Source: Paraburkholderia tagetis
Lineage (GTDB): Bacteria; Pseudomonadota; Gammaproteobacteria; Burkholderiales; Burkholderiaceae
Direction of reading: 5' to 3'
DNA: 64,000 nucleotides
Assembly (NCBI RefSeq): GCF_022213065.1
Contig: NZ_JAKLJA010000012.1
Location: forward strand, 62,001-126,000
Each line of letters begins with the position of its first letter. Position 1 is the first letter of the stretch. A model generated the notes under the pieces. It made no database searches, had not been told where the DNA came from, and worked only from the letters and a program-made list of their open reading frames with translations. The translations under genes were made by a program, and so were the position numbers. This document shows, piece after piece, positions 54,114 through 62,690 of this stretch.

Positions 54114-54872
54114 ATGGACCGACTGATCTACACCGCGATGACGGGCGCGAGCCAGGCGCTCGAGCAGCAGGCCGTCGTCGCGAACAACCTGGCGAACGTC
54201 TCGACCACGGGCTTTCGCGCGCAACTCGCGAATTTCCGCGCCGTGCCGATGTCGTTCGGCGACGGCTCGAGCGTCAACGATGCGACCACGCGCACCTTCG
54301 TGCTCTCGTCGACGCCCGGCTCCGACATGACGCCCGGCGCGATCTCGCGCACCGGCAACCCGCTCGACGTCGCCGTGCAGGGCTCGGGCTTTATCTCCGT
54401 GCTGACGCCCGACGGCAACGAGGCGTACACGCGCGCGGGCAACCTGCACGTGGACGAAAACGGCCAGCTCGTGACGGCCAGCAACCTCCAGGTGATCGGC
54501 GGCGGCGGCCCGATCGCGGTGCCGCCGGGCTCGGCGGTGACGATCGGCAAGGACGGCACCGTCTCGGCGATCGCGCCGGGCAGCCCCGCGAGCGCCATCG
54601 CCATGATCGACCAGATCAAGTTCGTGAACCCGCCCGCGGGCTCGCTCACGCGCGGCGACGACGGCCTCTTTCGCACGGCCGACGGCAACCCCGCCGACGC
54701 GGACCCGAGCGTGCAGGTGGCGACGGAATCGCTCGAAGGCAGCAACGTGAGCCCGGTGGCGGCCATGGTCTCGATGATCGACAACGCCCGCCAGTTCCAG
54801 ATGCAGACCAAGCTGCTGCAAACGGCCGACCAGAACGAACAGAGCGCGAACCAGCTGCTCAATTTCAGCTAA
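54114..54872 (+). CDS. flgF: flagellar proximal rod protein FlgF
   Basis: Rod protein of 252 aa, normal length. MDRLIYTAMTGASQALEQQA with NNLANVSTTGFRAQLANF at the N-terminus and AAMVSMIDNARQFQMQTKLL at the C-terminus. It lies between flgE and flgG in the operon. Confidence 0.97.
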   Translation: MDRLIYTAMTGASQALEQQAVVANNLANVSTTGFRAQLANFRAVPMSFGDGSSVNDATTRTFVLSSTPGSDMTPGAISRTGNPLDVAVQGSGFISVLTPDGNEAYTRAGNLHVDENGQLVTASNLQVIGGGGPIAVPPGSAVTIGKDGTVSAIAPGSPASAIAMIDQIKFVNPPAGSLTRGDDGLFRTADGNPADADPSVQVATESLEGSNVSPVAAMVSMIDNARQFQMQTKLLQTADQNEQSANQLLNFS

Positions 54873-54893
54873 GCATTTCCGGAGAAAACCACC

Positions 54894-55682
54894 GTGAACC
54901 GATCGCTCTACATCGCCGCCACCGGCATGAACGCCCAGCAGGCGCAAATGGACGTGATCTCCAACAACCTCGCGAACGTGAGCACCAATGGCTTCAAGGG
55001 CTCGCGCGCGGTGTTCGAGGACCTCATGTACCAGACGCTGCGCCAGCCGGGCGCGAACTCCACGCAGACCACCGAGCTGCCCTCGGGCAGTCAGGTGGGC
55101 ACGGGCGTGCAGCAGGTCGCCACCGAGCGTCTCTACACCCAGGGCAACCTGCAGCAGACCGGCAACTCGAAGGATGTGGCCATCAACGGCGCGGGCTTCC
55201 TCCAGGTGCAGATGCCCGACGGCACCACGGCCTATACGCGCGACGGCTCGTTTCAGACCAACTCGCAGGGCCAGCTCGTCACGTCGAGCGGCTACCCGGT
55301 GCTGCCCACCATCACGGTGCCCGCGAACGCCACCTCGCTCACCATCGGCAGCGATGGCGTGGTGACGGTCACCACGCCGGGCTCGGCGAGCAACACCACC
55401 GTCGGCTCGCTGCAACTGGCCATGTTCATCAACCCGGCCGGCTTGCAGAGCAACGGCCAGAACCTGCTCTCCGAAACGGCCTCGTCGGGCGCGCCCACGG
55501 TGACCACGCCGGGCCTGAACGGCTCGGGCACGCTCAACCAGGGCTATGTGGAAGCGTCGAACGTGAACGTGGTGCAGGAGCTCGTGAACATGATCGAGAC
55601 GCAACGCGCCTACGAAATCAACAGCAAGGCGGTCACGACCTCCGACCAGATGCTGCAGACCCTGAGCCAGATGCAGGTTTGA
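54894..55682 (+). CDS. flgG: flagellar distal rod protein FlgG
   Basis: Distal rod protein of 262 aa, normal length. N-terminus NRSLYIAATGMNAQQAQMD and SNNLANVSTNGFKGSRAVFE, C-terminal VQELVNMIETQRAYEINSKA. The start is GTG at 54894, 21 bp after flgF. Confidence 0.97.
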   Translation: MNRSLYIAATGMNAQQAQMDVISNNLANVSTNGFKGSRAVFEDLMYQTLRQPGANSTQTTELPSGSQVGTGVQQVATERLYTQGNLQQTGNSKDVAINGAGFLQVQMPDGTTAYTRDGSFQTNSQGQLVTSSGYPVLPTITVPANATSLTIGSDGVVTVTTPGSASNTTVGSLQLAMFINPAGLQSNGQNLLSETASSGAPTVTTPGLNGSGTLNQGYVEASNVNVVQELVNMIETQRAYEINSKAVTTSDQMLQTLSQMQV

Positions 55683-55789
55683 GCGTCGGCTTGAAACACG
55701 CAGGCACGCAGGGAAGCAGGCACGTAGCGGCAGTAGCGGCACAAAACTGTACACGCAAGACAGATACGACGAAGGTGAAGGTAAAGGGC

Positions 55790-56515
55790 ATGGGCCAGTC
55801 CGTTCGAAACAACTCTCGCAAGCGCGCGGCGCACACGAGCGCACGAGCGAAGCCGCGCGCGTTGGTGGCGGCGCTCGCGCTGGCGATGCTGGCGGGCTGC
55901 GCTTATGTACCGTTCCGGCAGCCGATCACCCAGCAGCCGATGACGGCCGTGCCGCCTTCGCCGCCGGTCAACACCTCGCCTGGGTCGATCTACAACCCCG
56001 GCTACACGGGGCGGCCGCTTTTCGAAGACCAGCGTCCGCGCAACGTCGGCGACATTCTCACCATCGTCATTTCCGAAAACATCAACGCGACCAAGTCCTC
56101 GGGCGCCAATACCAAGCGCGGCGGCAGCACGAACCTCAACGTGCCGACGGCGGGCTTCGCACCGGGCTTCTTCTCGCGCATGAACCTCTCCGCCACGGGC
56201 GGCAACCAGTTCGACGCGACGGGCGGCGCGAACGCGTCCAACACTTTCACGGGCGTGATCACCGTGACCGTGACGAACGTGCTGCCCAACGGCAACCTGG
56301 TGGTCTCGGGCGAGAAACAGATGCTCATCAACCAGGGCAATGAATTCGTGCGCTTTTCCGGCGTGGTGAATCCGAACACCGTTGCCGGAGACAACTCCGT
56401 GCTCTCGACCGATGTGGCCGACGCGAAGATCGAATACTCCGCGAAAGGCGTGATCGACGAAGCCGAGACCATGGGCTGGCTGCAACGCTTTTTCCTGAAT
56501 CTCGCACCATGGTAA
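55790..56515 (+). CDS. flgH: flagellar L-ring lipoprotein FlgH
   Basis: Outer-membrane ring protein of 241 aa. Lipobox LAGC with Cys37, then the conserved GSIYNPGYTGRPLFEDQRPR, VGDILTIVISENINATKSSG and the C-terminal ADAKIEYSAKGVIDEAETMG. The ATG at 55790 is chosen because it gives a lipoprotein signal of normal length; the open frame extends back to 55679 and overlaps flgG. The stop overlaps the flgI ATG. Confidence 0.95.
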   Translation: MGQSVRNNSRKRAAHTSARAKPRALVAALALAMLAGCAYVPFRQPITQQPMTAVPPSPPVNTSPGSIYNPGYTGRPLFEDQRPRNVGDILTIVISENINATKSSGANTKRGGSTNLNVPTAGFAPGFFSRMNLSATGGNQFDATGGANASNTFTGVITVTVTNVLPNGNLVVSGEKQMLINQGNEFVRFSGVVNPNTVAGDNSVLSTDVADAKIEYSAKGVIDEAETMGWLQRFFLNLAPW

Positions 56516-57720
56516 AGACCCGCCGCTTGTTCCGCATACGCCACTCGCGCCGCTCGCGCGTGAAGGACGTGCTCACCGCACTGGGCTTCGTGATCGGTCT
56601 CATGTTCGCGTGCGGCGCGCTGCTGGCTTACGCCGCGCCCGCGCATGCCGAGCGCGTGAAGGACCTCGTGTCGATTACCGGCGTGCGCGACAACCCGCTC
56701 ATCGGCTATGGCCTCGTGGTGGGCCTCGACGGCACCGGCGACCAGACCACCCAGGCGCCTTTCACGACGCAGACGCTCGCGAACATGCTGGCGAACCTGG
56801 GCATCTCGATCAACAACACATCGAGCGCGACGGGCTCCTCGCAGACGCTCAACAACATGCAGTTGAAGAACGTCGCGGCCGTGATCGTGACCGCCACGCT
56901 GCCGCCGTTCGCGCGGCCCGGCGAGCAGATCGACGTGACCGTTTCCTCGCTCGCCAACGCCAAGAGCATTCGCGGCGGCACGCTGCTGCTCACGCCGCTC
57001 AAGGGCGCCGACGGCCAGGTCTATGCGATCGCGCAGGGCAACGTGGCCGTGGGTGGCGCGGGCGCGTCGGCCAACGGCAGCCGGGTGCAGGTGAACCAGC
57101 TCGCGGCGGGCCGCATCGCAGGCGGCGCGACCGTCGAGCGCGCGGTGCCATCGCCCGTCACGCAGGCGGGCGGCGTTCTGCAGATGGAAGTCAACGACAT
57201 GGATTACGACACGACGCAGCGCATCGTGGCGGCGATCAACAACATGTTCGGCCAGGGCATCGCGGCGGCCGTGGATGGCCGCACGATCCAGGTGCGCGGC
57301 CCGCTCAATCCGGCGGAGCAAGTGGGTTTTATCGCGCAGATCCAGAATCTCGATGTGCGTCCGGCGCAGCCGGCGGCGAAGGTGATTCTCAACGCGCGCA
57401 CCGGTTCGATCGTGATGAACCAGATGGTCACGCTCGATAGTTGCGCGGTGGCGCATGGCAATCTCTCGGTGGTCGTGAATACGCAGACGGCGGTGAGTCA
57501 GCCGGGTGCGTTCTCGAACGGCACCACGGTGGCGGCGCGCCAGTCGCAGATCCAGTTGAAGCAGGACAATGGGTCGCTCAAGCTCGTGACGGCGGGCGCC
57601 AATCTCGCGGAAGTCGTGAAAGCGCTCAATGCGCTTGGCGCGACGCCCGCGGACCTCATGTCGATCCTGCAGGCGATGAAGGCGGCGGGTGCATTGCGCG
57701 CCGATCTTCAGATTATTTAA
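56509..57720 (+). CDS. flgI: flagellar P-ring protein FlgI
   Basis: Periplasmic ring protein of 403 aa. A long basic N-terminus and signal peptide ending AYAAPAHA precede ERVKDLVSITGVRDNPLIGY and GLVVGLDGTGDQTTQAPFTT. The C-terminal LVTAGANLAEVVKALNALGA is conserved. Its start lies inside the end of flgH. The next flagellar gene, flgJ, is 719 bp away because a repeat lies between. Confidence 0.97.
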   Translation: MVKTRRLFRIRHSRRSRVKDVLTALGFVIGLMFACGALLAYAAPAHAERVKDLVSITGVRDNPLIGYGLVVGLDGTGDQTTQAPFTTQTLANMLANLGISINNTSSATGSSQTLNNMQLKNVAAVIVTATLPPFARPGEQIDVTVSSLANAKSIRGGTLLLTPLKGADGQVYAIAQGNVAVGGAGASANGSRVQVNQLAAGRIAGGATVERAVPSPVTQAGGVLQMEVNDMDYDTTQRIVAAINNMFGQGIAAAVDGRTIQVRGPLNPAEQVGFIAQIQNLDVRPAQPAAKVILNARTGSIVMNQMVTLDSCAVAHGNLSVVVNTQTAVSQPGAFSNGTTVAARQSQIQLKQDNGSLKLVTAGANLAEVVKALNALGATPADLMSILQAMKAAGALRADLQII

Positions 57721-57844
57721 GTTGGGAGGCGTGCTTTCGCGGGGCCTGGTTTTTTGTGTTTCCTGGTTTGTCGCGTTTCCTGGTTTGTCGCGTTTCCTTG
57801 TGTTCGTGTCGGTCTATTAGCGTTGCCCCTGTGCGGGGCGGCAC

Positions 57845-57876
57845 CTACTTTTCTTTGCAGCGGCAAAGAAAAGTAG
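57845..57876. repeat. perfect hairpin in left repeat copy
   Basis: CTACTTTTCTTTGC and GCAAAGAAAAGTAG form a 14-bp stem around AGCG. No T run follows, so it is not a classical terminator, but it could stabilise or process the flgI transcript. Confidence 0.85.
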
Positions 57877-58240
57877 GCAAAAGAAAGCCGCTCAAACCGC
57901 TAGTGTGACGCCGTGGACCACTTGCCGTTAATCGGAGCGGTTCCGGAGCGTCTGCCACCACGCGTCGTACCACGGAGTGACCAAGGATTCATACCTCCGG
58001 CGGCGCTGCGCGCGCCGTGGGGCATAACCGAAAACCAATGGGATGCATGCGTTTTCGCCAGTGCAGTAGGTGTGGTTTCCCATGCATACCCGACCGCTGC
58101 GCGCGTAGCGAGCAGCGGGATGAATGACTCCTTTGTCACTGAGTTTGAAGGTGCGAGGTGACGGATGCTCCGGAACCACTTCGATTAACGGGCAAGAAGT
58201 GGACGGCGTCACACTGGCGGTTTGAGCCGCTTTCTTTTGC

Positions 58241-58272
58241 CTACTTTTCTTTGCGGCTGCAAAGAAAAGTAG
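58241..58272. repeat. perfect hairpin in right repeat copy
   Basis: The same 14-bp stem as at 57845-57876, here with loop GGCT. The equal stems with different loops point to selection for base pairing or a shared source. Confidence 0.85.
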
Positions 58273-58439
58273 GTGCCGCCCCGCACAGGGGCAACGCTAG
58301 CAGACCGACACGAACACAAGGAAACGCGAAAAACCAGGAAACGCGAAAAACCAGGAAACGCGAAAAAGCAGCCAACCCAAAAGCCCCATAACCACAACAT
58401 CGCCCCGATCAAATCTCAAACACGCGCCAGGAAGCCAAC

Positions 58440-59435
58440 ATGGATAACGCGAATATCGGCACCAGCCTCGACCTCACGAACCGCTTCGCGCTGGACGTAC
58501 AGGGCTTCGACTCGCTGCGCGCCGCAGCCAACGCGGCGCCCCAGCAAGGCGTGAAGATGGCCGCGAAGCAGTTCGACGCCGTGTTCACGCAGATGATGCT
58601 CAAGAGCATGCGCGACGCGACGCCCGACGACGGCCCGCTCGACTCGAAAGACGGCGCGCAGTTCGTCTCGATGATGGACCAGCAGCTCGCGCAGCAAATG
58701 TCGAACAAGGGCATTGGCGTGGCGAACGCCATGATCAAGCAGCTCATGCGCAGCATGGGCGGCGATGCAAGCGGTACGGGGGGCGCGGATGGCGCCGCCG
58801 GCATCGCCAACGCCATGTCGGGCATGGCCGGCTCGGGCGGCAGCGGCAACGAAGGCAACATGGCGATGCTGAGCGCGCTTGGCCGCGCCTATGGCAATGC
58901 GGCCGCGAACGGCGCGCTCGGGCGGGCCCACGGCTGGGACGCCAACAGCGCGCTCACGCCACCCGTGCACGGCAACGGCGACGAAAAGGTGGACGCCTTC
59001 GTGAACAAGCTCGCCAGCGGCGCGCAGCAGGCGAGCGCGGCCACGGGCATCCCGGCGCGCTTCATCGTCGGCCAGGCGGCGCTGGAGTCGGGCTGGGGCA
59101 AGCGCGAGATCATGAAGGCGGACGGCTCGACGAGCCACAATGTGTTCGGCATCAAGGCCACCAAGGACTGGACCGGCAAGACCGTCTCGACCATGACGAC
59201 CGAGTACGTGAACGGCGAGCCGCACCGCGTGGTGGAGAAGTTCCGCGCCTACGACTCATACGACGAGGCCATGACCGACTACGCCAACATGCTCAAGAGC
59301 AATCCGCGCTACGCCTCGGTGATCAATAACTCGCGCAGCGCGGAGAGCTTCGCGCACGGCATGCAGCGCGCGGGCTACGCAACCGATCCGCATTACGCGA
59401 AAAAGCTCATGTCGATCATGCAGCAGATGGCGTGA
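58440..59435 (+). CDS. flgJ: peptidoglycan hydrolase and rod-cap protein FlgJ
   Basis: Protein of 331 aa. The N-terminal rod-scaffold domain (AAKQFDAVFTQMMLKSMRDA) is followed by a Gly/Ala-rich linker. The C-terminal glucosaminidase domain opens a hole in the wall for the rod: IVGQAALESGWGKREI with the catalytic Glu216, SHNVFGIKA and FRAYDSYDEAMTDYANML. Both domains are intact. The ATG at 58440 follows AGGAAG at 6 bases. It is cut off from flgI by the inverted repeat, so it may need its own promoter. Confidence 0.96.
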   Translation: MDNANIGTSLDLTNRFALDVQGFDSLRAAANAAPQQGVKMAAKQFDAVFTQMMLKSMRDATPDDGPLDSKDGAQFVSMMDQQLAQQMSNKGIGVANAMIKQLMRSMGGDASGTGGADGAAGIANAMSGMAGSGGSGNEGNMAMLSALGRAYGNAAANGALGRAHGWDANSALTPPVHGNGDEKVDAFVNKLASGAQQASAATGIPARFIVGQAALESGWGKREIMKADGSTSHNVFGIKATKDWTGKTVSTMTTEYVNGEPHRVVEKFRAYDSYDEAMTDYANMLKSNPRYASVINNSRSAESFAHGMQRAGYATDPHYAKKLMSIMQQMA

Positions 59436-59460
59436 GCCCGGAATTTTTATGCGGAACCCC

Positions 59461-59487
59461 TAAATTTTTTTCTGTGCTTGCCGCTAA
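59461..59487 (+). promoter_or_regulatory. FliA (sigma-28) promoter for ycgR
   Basis: TAAATTTT, exactly 11 bases, GCCGCTAA: 7 of 8 in both boxes against TAAAGTTT-N11-GCCGATAA. It is the best match in the window, 106 bases before the ycgR start. Confidence 0.88.
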
Positions 59488-59592
59488 TGCAGGCGAGGTC
59501 CAAAAAAATCAGGGGCGGCAGTAAGCGCCCGGACGGCGCACGGCGGTTTACGCCGCGGCGCGCTGGCATGTTCACGAAATTCCGGCAGGCCG

Positions 59593-60348
59593 ATGAATAC
59601 CGTTCAGTCGAATCAACAGGAAGCCTCCGAGGGCGAAGTCCCCGACTATGGCCGGCGCAATCCGCTCGAAGTCGGGGTGCAGTTGCGCAACCTCGTCAAT
59701 CGCGGCGATTTCCTGACCTTGCAATACGGCGGTGGCCAACTGGTCACGCGCATTCTCGAGGTGAACACGCGCGAGCGCACCTTCGTGTTCGACTGGGGCG
59801 CCTTGCCCGAGCAGAACCTCGAAGTGCTCGCGTGCGCGCAGTGCCAGTTCCACGCCTCGCCCGACGGCGTGCGGGTGGAGTTCGCCACGGCCGCGCCGCG
59901 CGAGACCGAATTCGAAGGCCGCCCCGCGTTCGAGGCCGCTTTCCCCGACGTGCTCTACTACATCCAGCGCCGCGAGTATTTCCGCGTCGATACGCCCGTG
60001 CTGGAGCCGTGCCTGTGCCGCGGCGATCTGCCGGCGGCCGGCCAGCGCTTCCAGTTCGAGGTGCACGACCTCTCGCTCGGCGGCCTGGGCCTGCGCACGA
60101 CGGACGAGCGCGCCGCGACCTTCGAGATGGGCCTGACGATCCCCAACGTCGAACTCGACCTGCGCTCGCACGGCACGCTGCGCGTGGATCTCGCGCTCGC
60201 GGTGCTGCGCTTCATCGACTTGCCCAACGGCGAGCGGCGCTATCACCTGGGCTTTCGCTTCGTGGCGCTCCCGGGCGCGGCGGAGAACAGCCTCCAGCGC
60301 TACATCACGCAACTCGAAATGAAGCGTCGCACGTTCCTGCGCGCCTGA
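59593..60348 (+). CDS. ycgR: YcgR-type flagellar brake protein with PilZ domain
   Basis: Protein of 251 aa, the size of E. coli YcgR (244). The N-terminal YcgR domain (NPLEVGVQLRNLVNRGDFLT) precedes a PilZ domain with the c-di-GMP motifs RREYFR and DLSLGGLGL. Bound to c-di-GMP it would slow the motor by contacting rotor or stator. It lies between flgJ and flgK behind its own FliA-type promoter. The ATG at 59593 is used; it starts MNTVQSNQQEASEGEV. Confidence 0.92.
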   Translation: MNTVQSNQQEASEGEVPDYGRRNPLEVGVQLRNLVNRGDFLTLQYGGGQLVTRILEVNTRERTFVFDWGALPEQNLEVLACAQCQFHASPDGVRVEFATAAPRETEFEGRPAFEAAFPDVLYYIQRREYFRVDTPVLEPCLCRGDLPAAGQRFQFEVHDLSLGGLGLRTTDERAATFEMGLTIPNVELDLRSHGTLRVDLALAVLRFIDLPNGERRYHLGFRFVALPGAAENSLQRYITQLEMKRRTFLRA

Positions 60349-60654
60349 GCTTCGTCGCGAGGTTTGGCGGGACGCCGCCACGCGTTTGCACGATGCCCCG
60401 CGCGGCACGCACAGCCACGTCTCGCACGCCAAACGTTTTCCTCGCGGATTTTTGCCCCGCTCAGAGTCCTGCTTGGGGTCCTGCTCAGGGTCCCGCTTAT
60501 CGTGCCGCTTTCCACCCGTTTTCCCGGATGCAGGCGCTCAATTTTCGCCCCCCGCTGCCGTTATCACACTGGTTCACCCACGCGGCCTGATCGACCCATT
60601 GCCCCGTCGACGCATCGACCGGTAAGTCGCAAAGGCCGCCCATGAGGATCAAGC
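60349..60654 (+). other. intergenic region upstream of flgK
   Basis: About 300 bp without a supported gene. It holds a FliA-type promoter (60538-60564) and a run of imperfect CTGCT(T/C)GGGTCC/CTCAGGGTCC repeats around 60460-60500. Confidence 0.6.
60538..60564 (+). promoter_or_regulatory. FliA (sigma-28) promoter for flgK-flgL
   Basis: TCAATTTT, exactly 11 bases, GCCGTTAT: 6 of 8 in both boxes. It lies 90 bases before the flgK start and fits late expression of the hook-filament junction proteins. Confidence 0.72.
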
Positions 60655-62679
60655 ATGTCCAACATCTTATCGATCGGGCTTTCCGGGTTGCAGGCGGCCC
60701 AGATCGGCATAGCCACCGCGGGCGAGAACATCAGCAATTCGTCGACCACGGGCTACAACGTCGAAAACGCGGTCTTCAAGGAAGCGAACGGCCAGTACAC
60801 GGGCTCGGGCTACATGGGCGGCGGCGTGACCACGGCCACGGTGCAGCGCGCCTATAGCCAGTACCTCACGACTTCGCTGAACAACGCGCAGTCGGGCAAC
60901 GCGGCGCTCACCGCGTCGTATACGCTCGCCACGCAGCTTTCGAACCTCGTGGGCAGCCCGACCTCGGGCATCGCCACGTCGATCACCAACTTCTTCTCCG
61001 GCCTGCAGAACGTCTCGAACTCGCCCGCGAGCATCGCCACGCGCCAGACCGCGCTCTCCGACGCGCAATCGCTCGCCGACCAGATCAACGCCGCCGGCCA
61101 GCAGTACGACGCGATGCGCCAGAGCGTGAACACGCAGCTTTCGAACGCCGTCGCGCAGATCAACACCTACACGCAGCAGATCGCGCAGCTCAACACGCAG
61201 ATCTCGATGGCGAGCAGCGCGGGCCAGCCGCCGAACCAGTTGCTCGACCAGCGCGATCTCGCGATCTCGAATCTCTCGCAGCTCGTGGGCGTGCAGGTCG
61301 TGCAAAACAGCGGCGGCGACAGCGTGTTCCTCGGCAACGGCCAGCCGCTCGTGGTGAGCGGGCAGAACTACAACCTCACCACGCAGCCGTCCAGCTCGAA
61401 CCCGACGGAAACGACCGTGGCCTGGCAGGGCCTGCCGGGCTCGACCGCCAAGGCGGAGCCGCTTTCCAATGCGGCCTTGCAGGGCGGCACCGTGGGCGGC
61501 CTCGTCTCGTTCGTGCAGAACACGCTGGACCCGGCGCAAGCGAAACTGGGCGCGATCGCCACCAGCTTCGCCGCGCAGGTGAACCAGCAGAACGCGCTGG
61601 GCCTGACGCTCGGCGGCCAGCCGGGCGGCGCGCTCTTTACCGTGAGCGGACCGGTCGTCACGGCAAACCTGAACAACAACCCCGGCAGCACCGGCGCGGT
61701 CACGGCCACGCTCACCAACGCCGTGAGCCCGCCCACCGATAACTACACGCTCTCGTATTCGAGCGCGGCGGGCGGCACCTGGACGCTCACCGACACGACA
61801 ACCAACACCGTGCTCGGCTCGACCACGACCCAGCCGAGCACAAGCAGCCCGTTCGCGCCCAGTGGCTCAGGTCTCTCGATCACCTCGACGGGCACGATGA
61901 CCGACGGCGATTCGTTCGCGATCCGGCCGACTGCGGGCGCGCTCGACAGCTTCGCCGTCGCGACGGGCGACCCGTCGGCGATCGCGGCCGCCTCGCCGGT
62001 GCTCGTCGCGGCGGGCAGCACGAACACGGGCACGGCCACCGTCACGCAGGGCACGGTCAGCGCGGGCTATGCCGTGGCCGCGCCGGGCCTGCAACTGAGC
62101 TATGCAGCAGGATCGGGCAGCAGCGGCACGCTCTCGGGCTTCCCGGCAGGCGCCACGGTCTCCGTCACGGTGCCGGGATCGAGCACGCCCACGACGTACA
62201 CCATCGCGAGCAGCAGCACGACGATCTCCTACGACTCGAGCACGGGCGCAACCATCGCCATCAGCGGGGACGCCAGCGGCACGGCCAACAACGTGAGCTT
62301 CACGTTGACGGGCGCGCCCGCGAACGGCGACACCTTCAGCGTCGCGCCGAACACGAGCGGCTCGCAGGACGGGCGCAACGCGCTCGCGCTCGCGAACCTC
62401 ACTTCGGGCACCGCGTTCACCGACTCGCAGACGCTCACGAACGCGTACTCGAACTACGTGAACACGATCGGCAACACGGCGAGCCAGTTGAAGGCGTCGA
62501 GCACCTCGCAGCAATCGCTCGTCACGCAGCTCACGTCGCAGCAGCAGTCGGTGCAGGGTGTGAACCTCGACGAAGAGGCCGCCAAACTGCTGCAGTACCA
62601 GCAGCTCTACCAAGCCAACAGCAAGGTGATCCAGACGGCGGCATCGCTGTTCCAGACCCTGCTCGGCGCATTCCAGTGA
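60655..62679 (+). CDS. flgK: hook-filament junction protein FlgK (HAP1)
   Basis: Junction protein of 674 aa (E. coli 547). N-terminal SIGLSGLQAAQIGIATAGEN and NISNSSTTGYNVENAVF, C-terminal SVQGVNLDEEAAKLLQYQQL ending in helices that join the coiled core. The extra length is in the Ser/Thr/Gly-rich outer domains, about residues 340-560. FlgN, encoded at 48206, is its chaperone. The ATG at 60655 follows GAGGATCAAGC. flgL follows after 11 bp. Confidence 0.96.
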   Translation: MSNILSIGLSGLQAAQIGIATAGENISNSSTTGYNVENAVFKEANGQYTGSGYMGGGVTTATVQRAYSQYLTTSLNNAQSGNAALTASYTLATQLSNLVGSPTSGIATSITNFFSGLQNVSNSPASIATRQTALSDAQSLADQINAAGQQYDAMRQSVNTQLSNAVAQINTYTQQIAQLNTQISMASSAGQPPNQLLDQRDLAISNLSQLVGVQVVQNSGGDSVFLGNGQPLVVSGQNYNLTTQPSSSNPTETTVAWQGLPGSTAKAEPLSNAALQGGTVGGLVSFVQNTLDPAQAKLGAIATSFAAQVNQQNALGLTLGGQPGGALFTVSGPVVTANLNNNPGSTGAVTATLTNAVSPPTDNYTLSYSSAAGGTWTLTDTTTNTVLGSTTTQPSTSSPFAPSGSGLSITSTGTMTDGDSFAIRPTAGALDSFAVATGDPSAIAAASPVLVAAGSTNTGTATVTQGTVSAGYAVAAPGLQLSYAAGSGSSGTLSGFPAGATVSVTVPGSSTPTTYTIASSSTTISYDSSTGATIAISGDASGTANNVSFTLTGAPANGDTFSVAPNTSGSQDGRNALALANLTSGTAFTDSQTLTNAYSNYVNTIGNTASQLKASSTSQQSLVTQLTSQQQSVQGVNLDEEAAKLLQYQQLYQANSKVIQTAASLFQTLLGAFQ

Positions 62680-62690
62680 GGCGCTGAACC

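Larger units (their letters stand above)
57721..58439. repeat. large inverted pair of dispersed repeats between flgI and flgJ
   Basis: Two copies of one repeat lie head to head and fill this 719-bp gap. The clear arms are about 57744-57960 and 58160-58368; the sequence between is a poorer palindrome centred near 58058. Matching blocks from outside inward are the CCTGGTTT/CGCGTTTCC tandem units, GTTGCCCCTGTGCGGGGCGG, a 32-base hairpin, AAAGAAAGCCGCTCAAACCG and GTTAATCG. No coding potential is supported. I associate this sequence type with dispersed Paraburkholderia repeats (recollection, not checked). Confidence 0.88.

Noticed and set aside
57441..57908. ORF ending in a GTYFSLQRQRKVGKRK-type peptide, and its mirror at 58209-58412
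   Set aside because: Both are translations of the inverted repeat; the peptide has no fold features and changes with the repeat copy.
57721..58439. Insertion sequence between flgI and flgJ
   Set aside because: No transposase frame and no target duplication were found; the region is explained by two inverted non-coding repeat copies.
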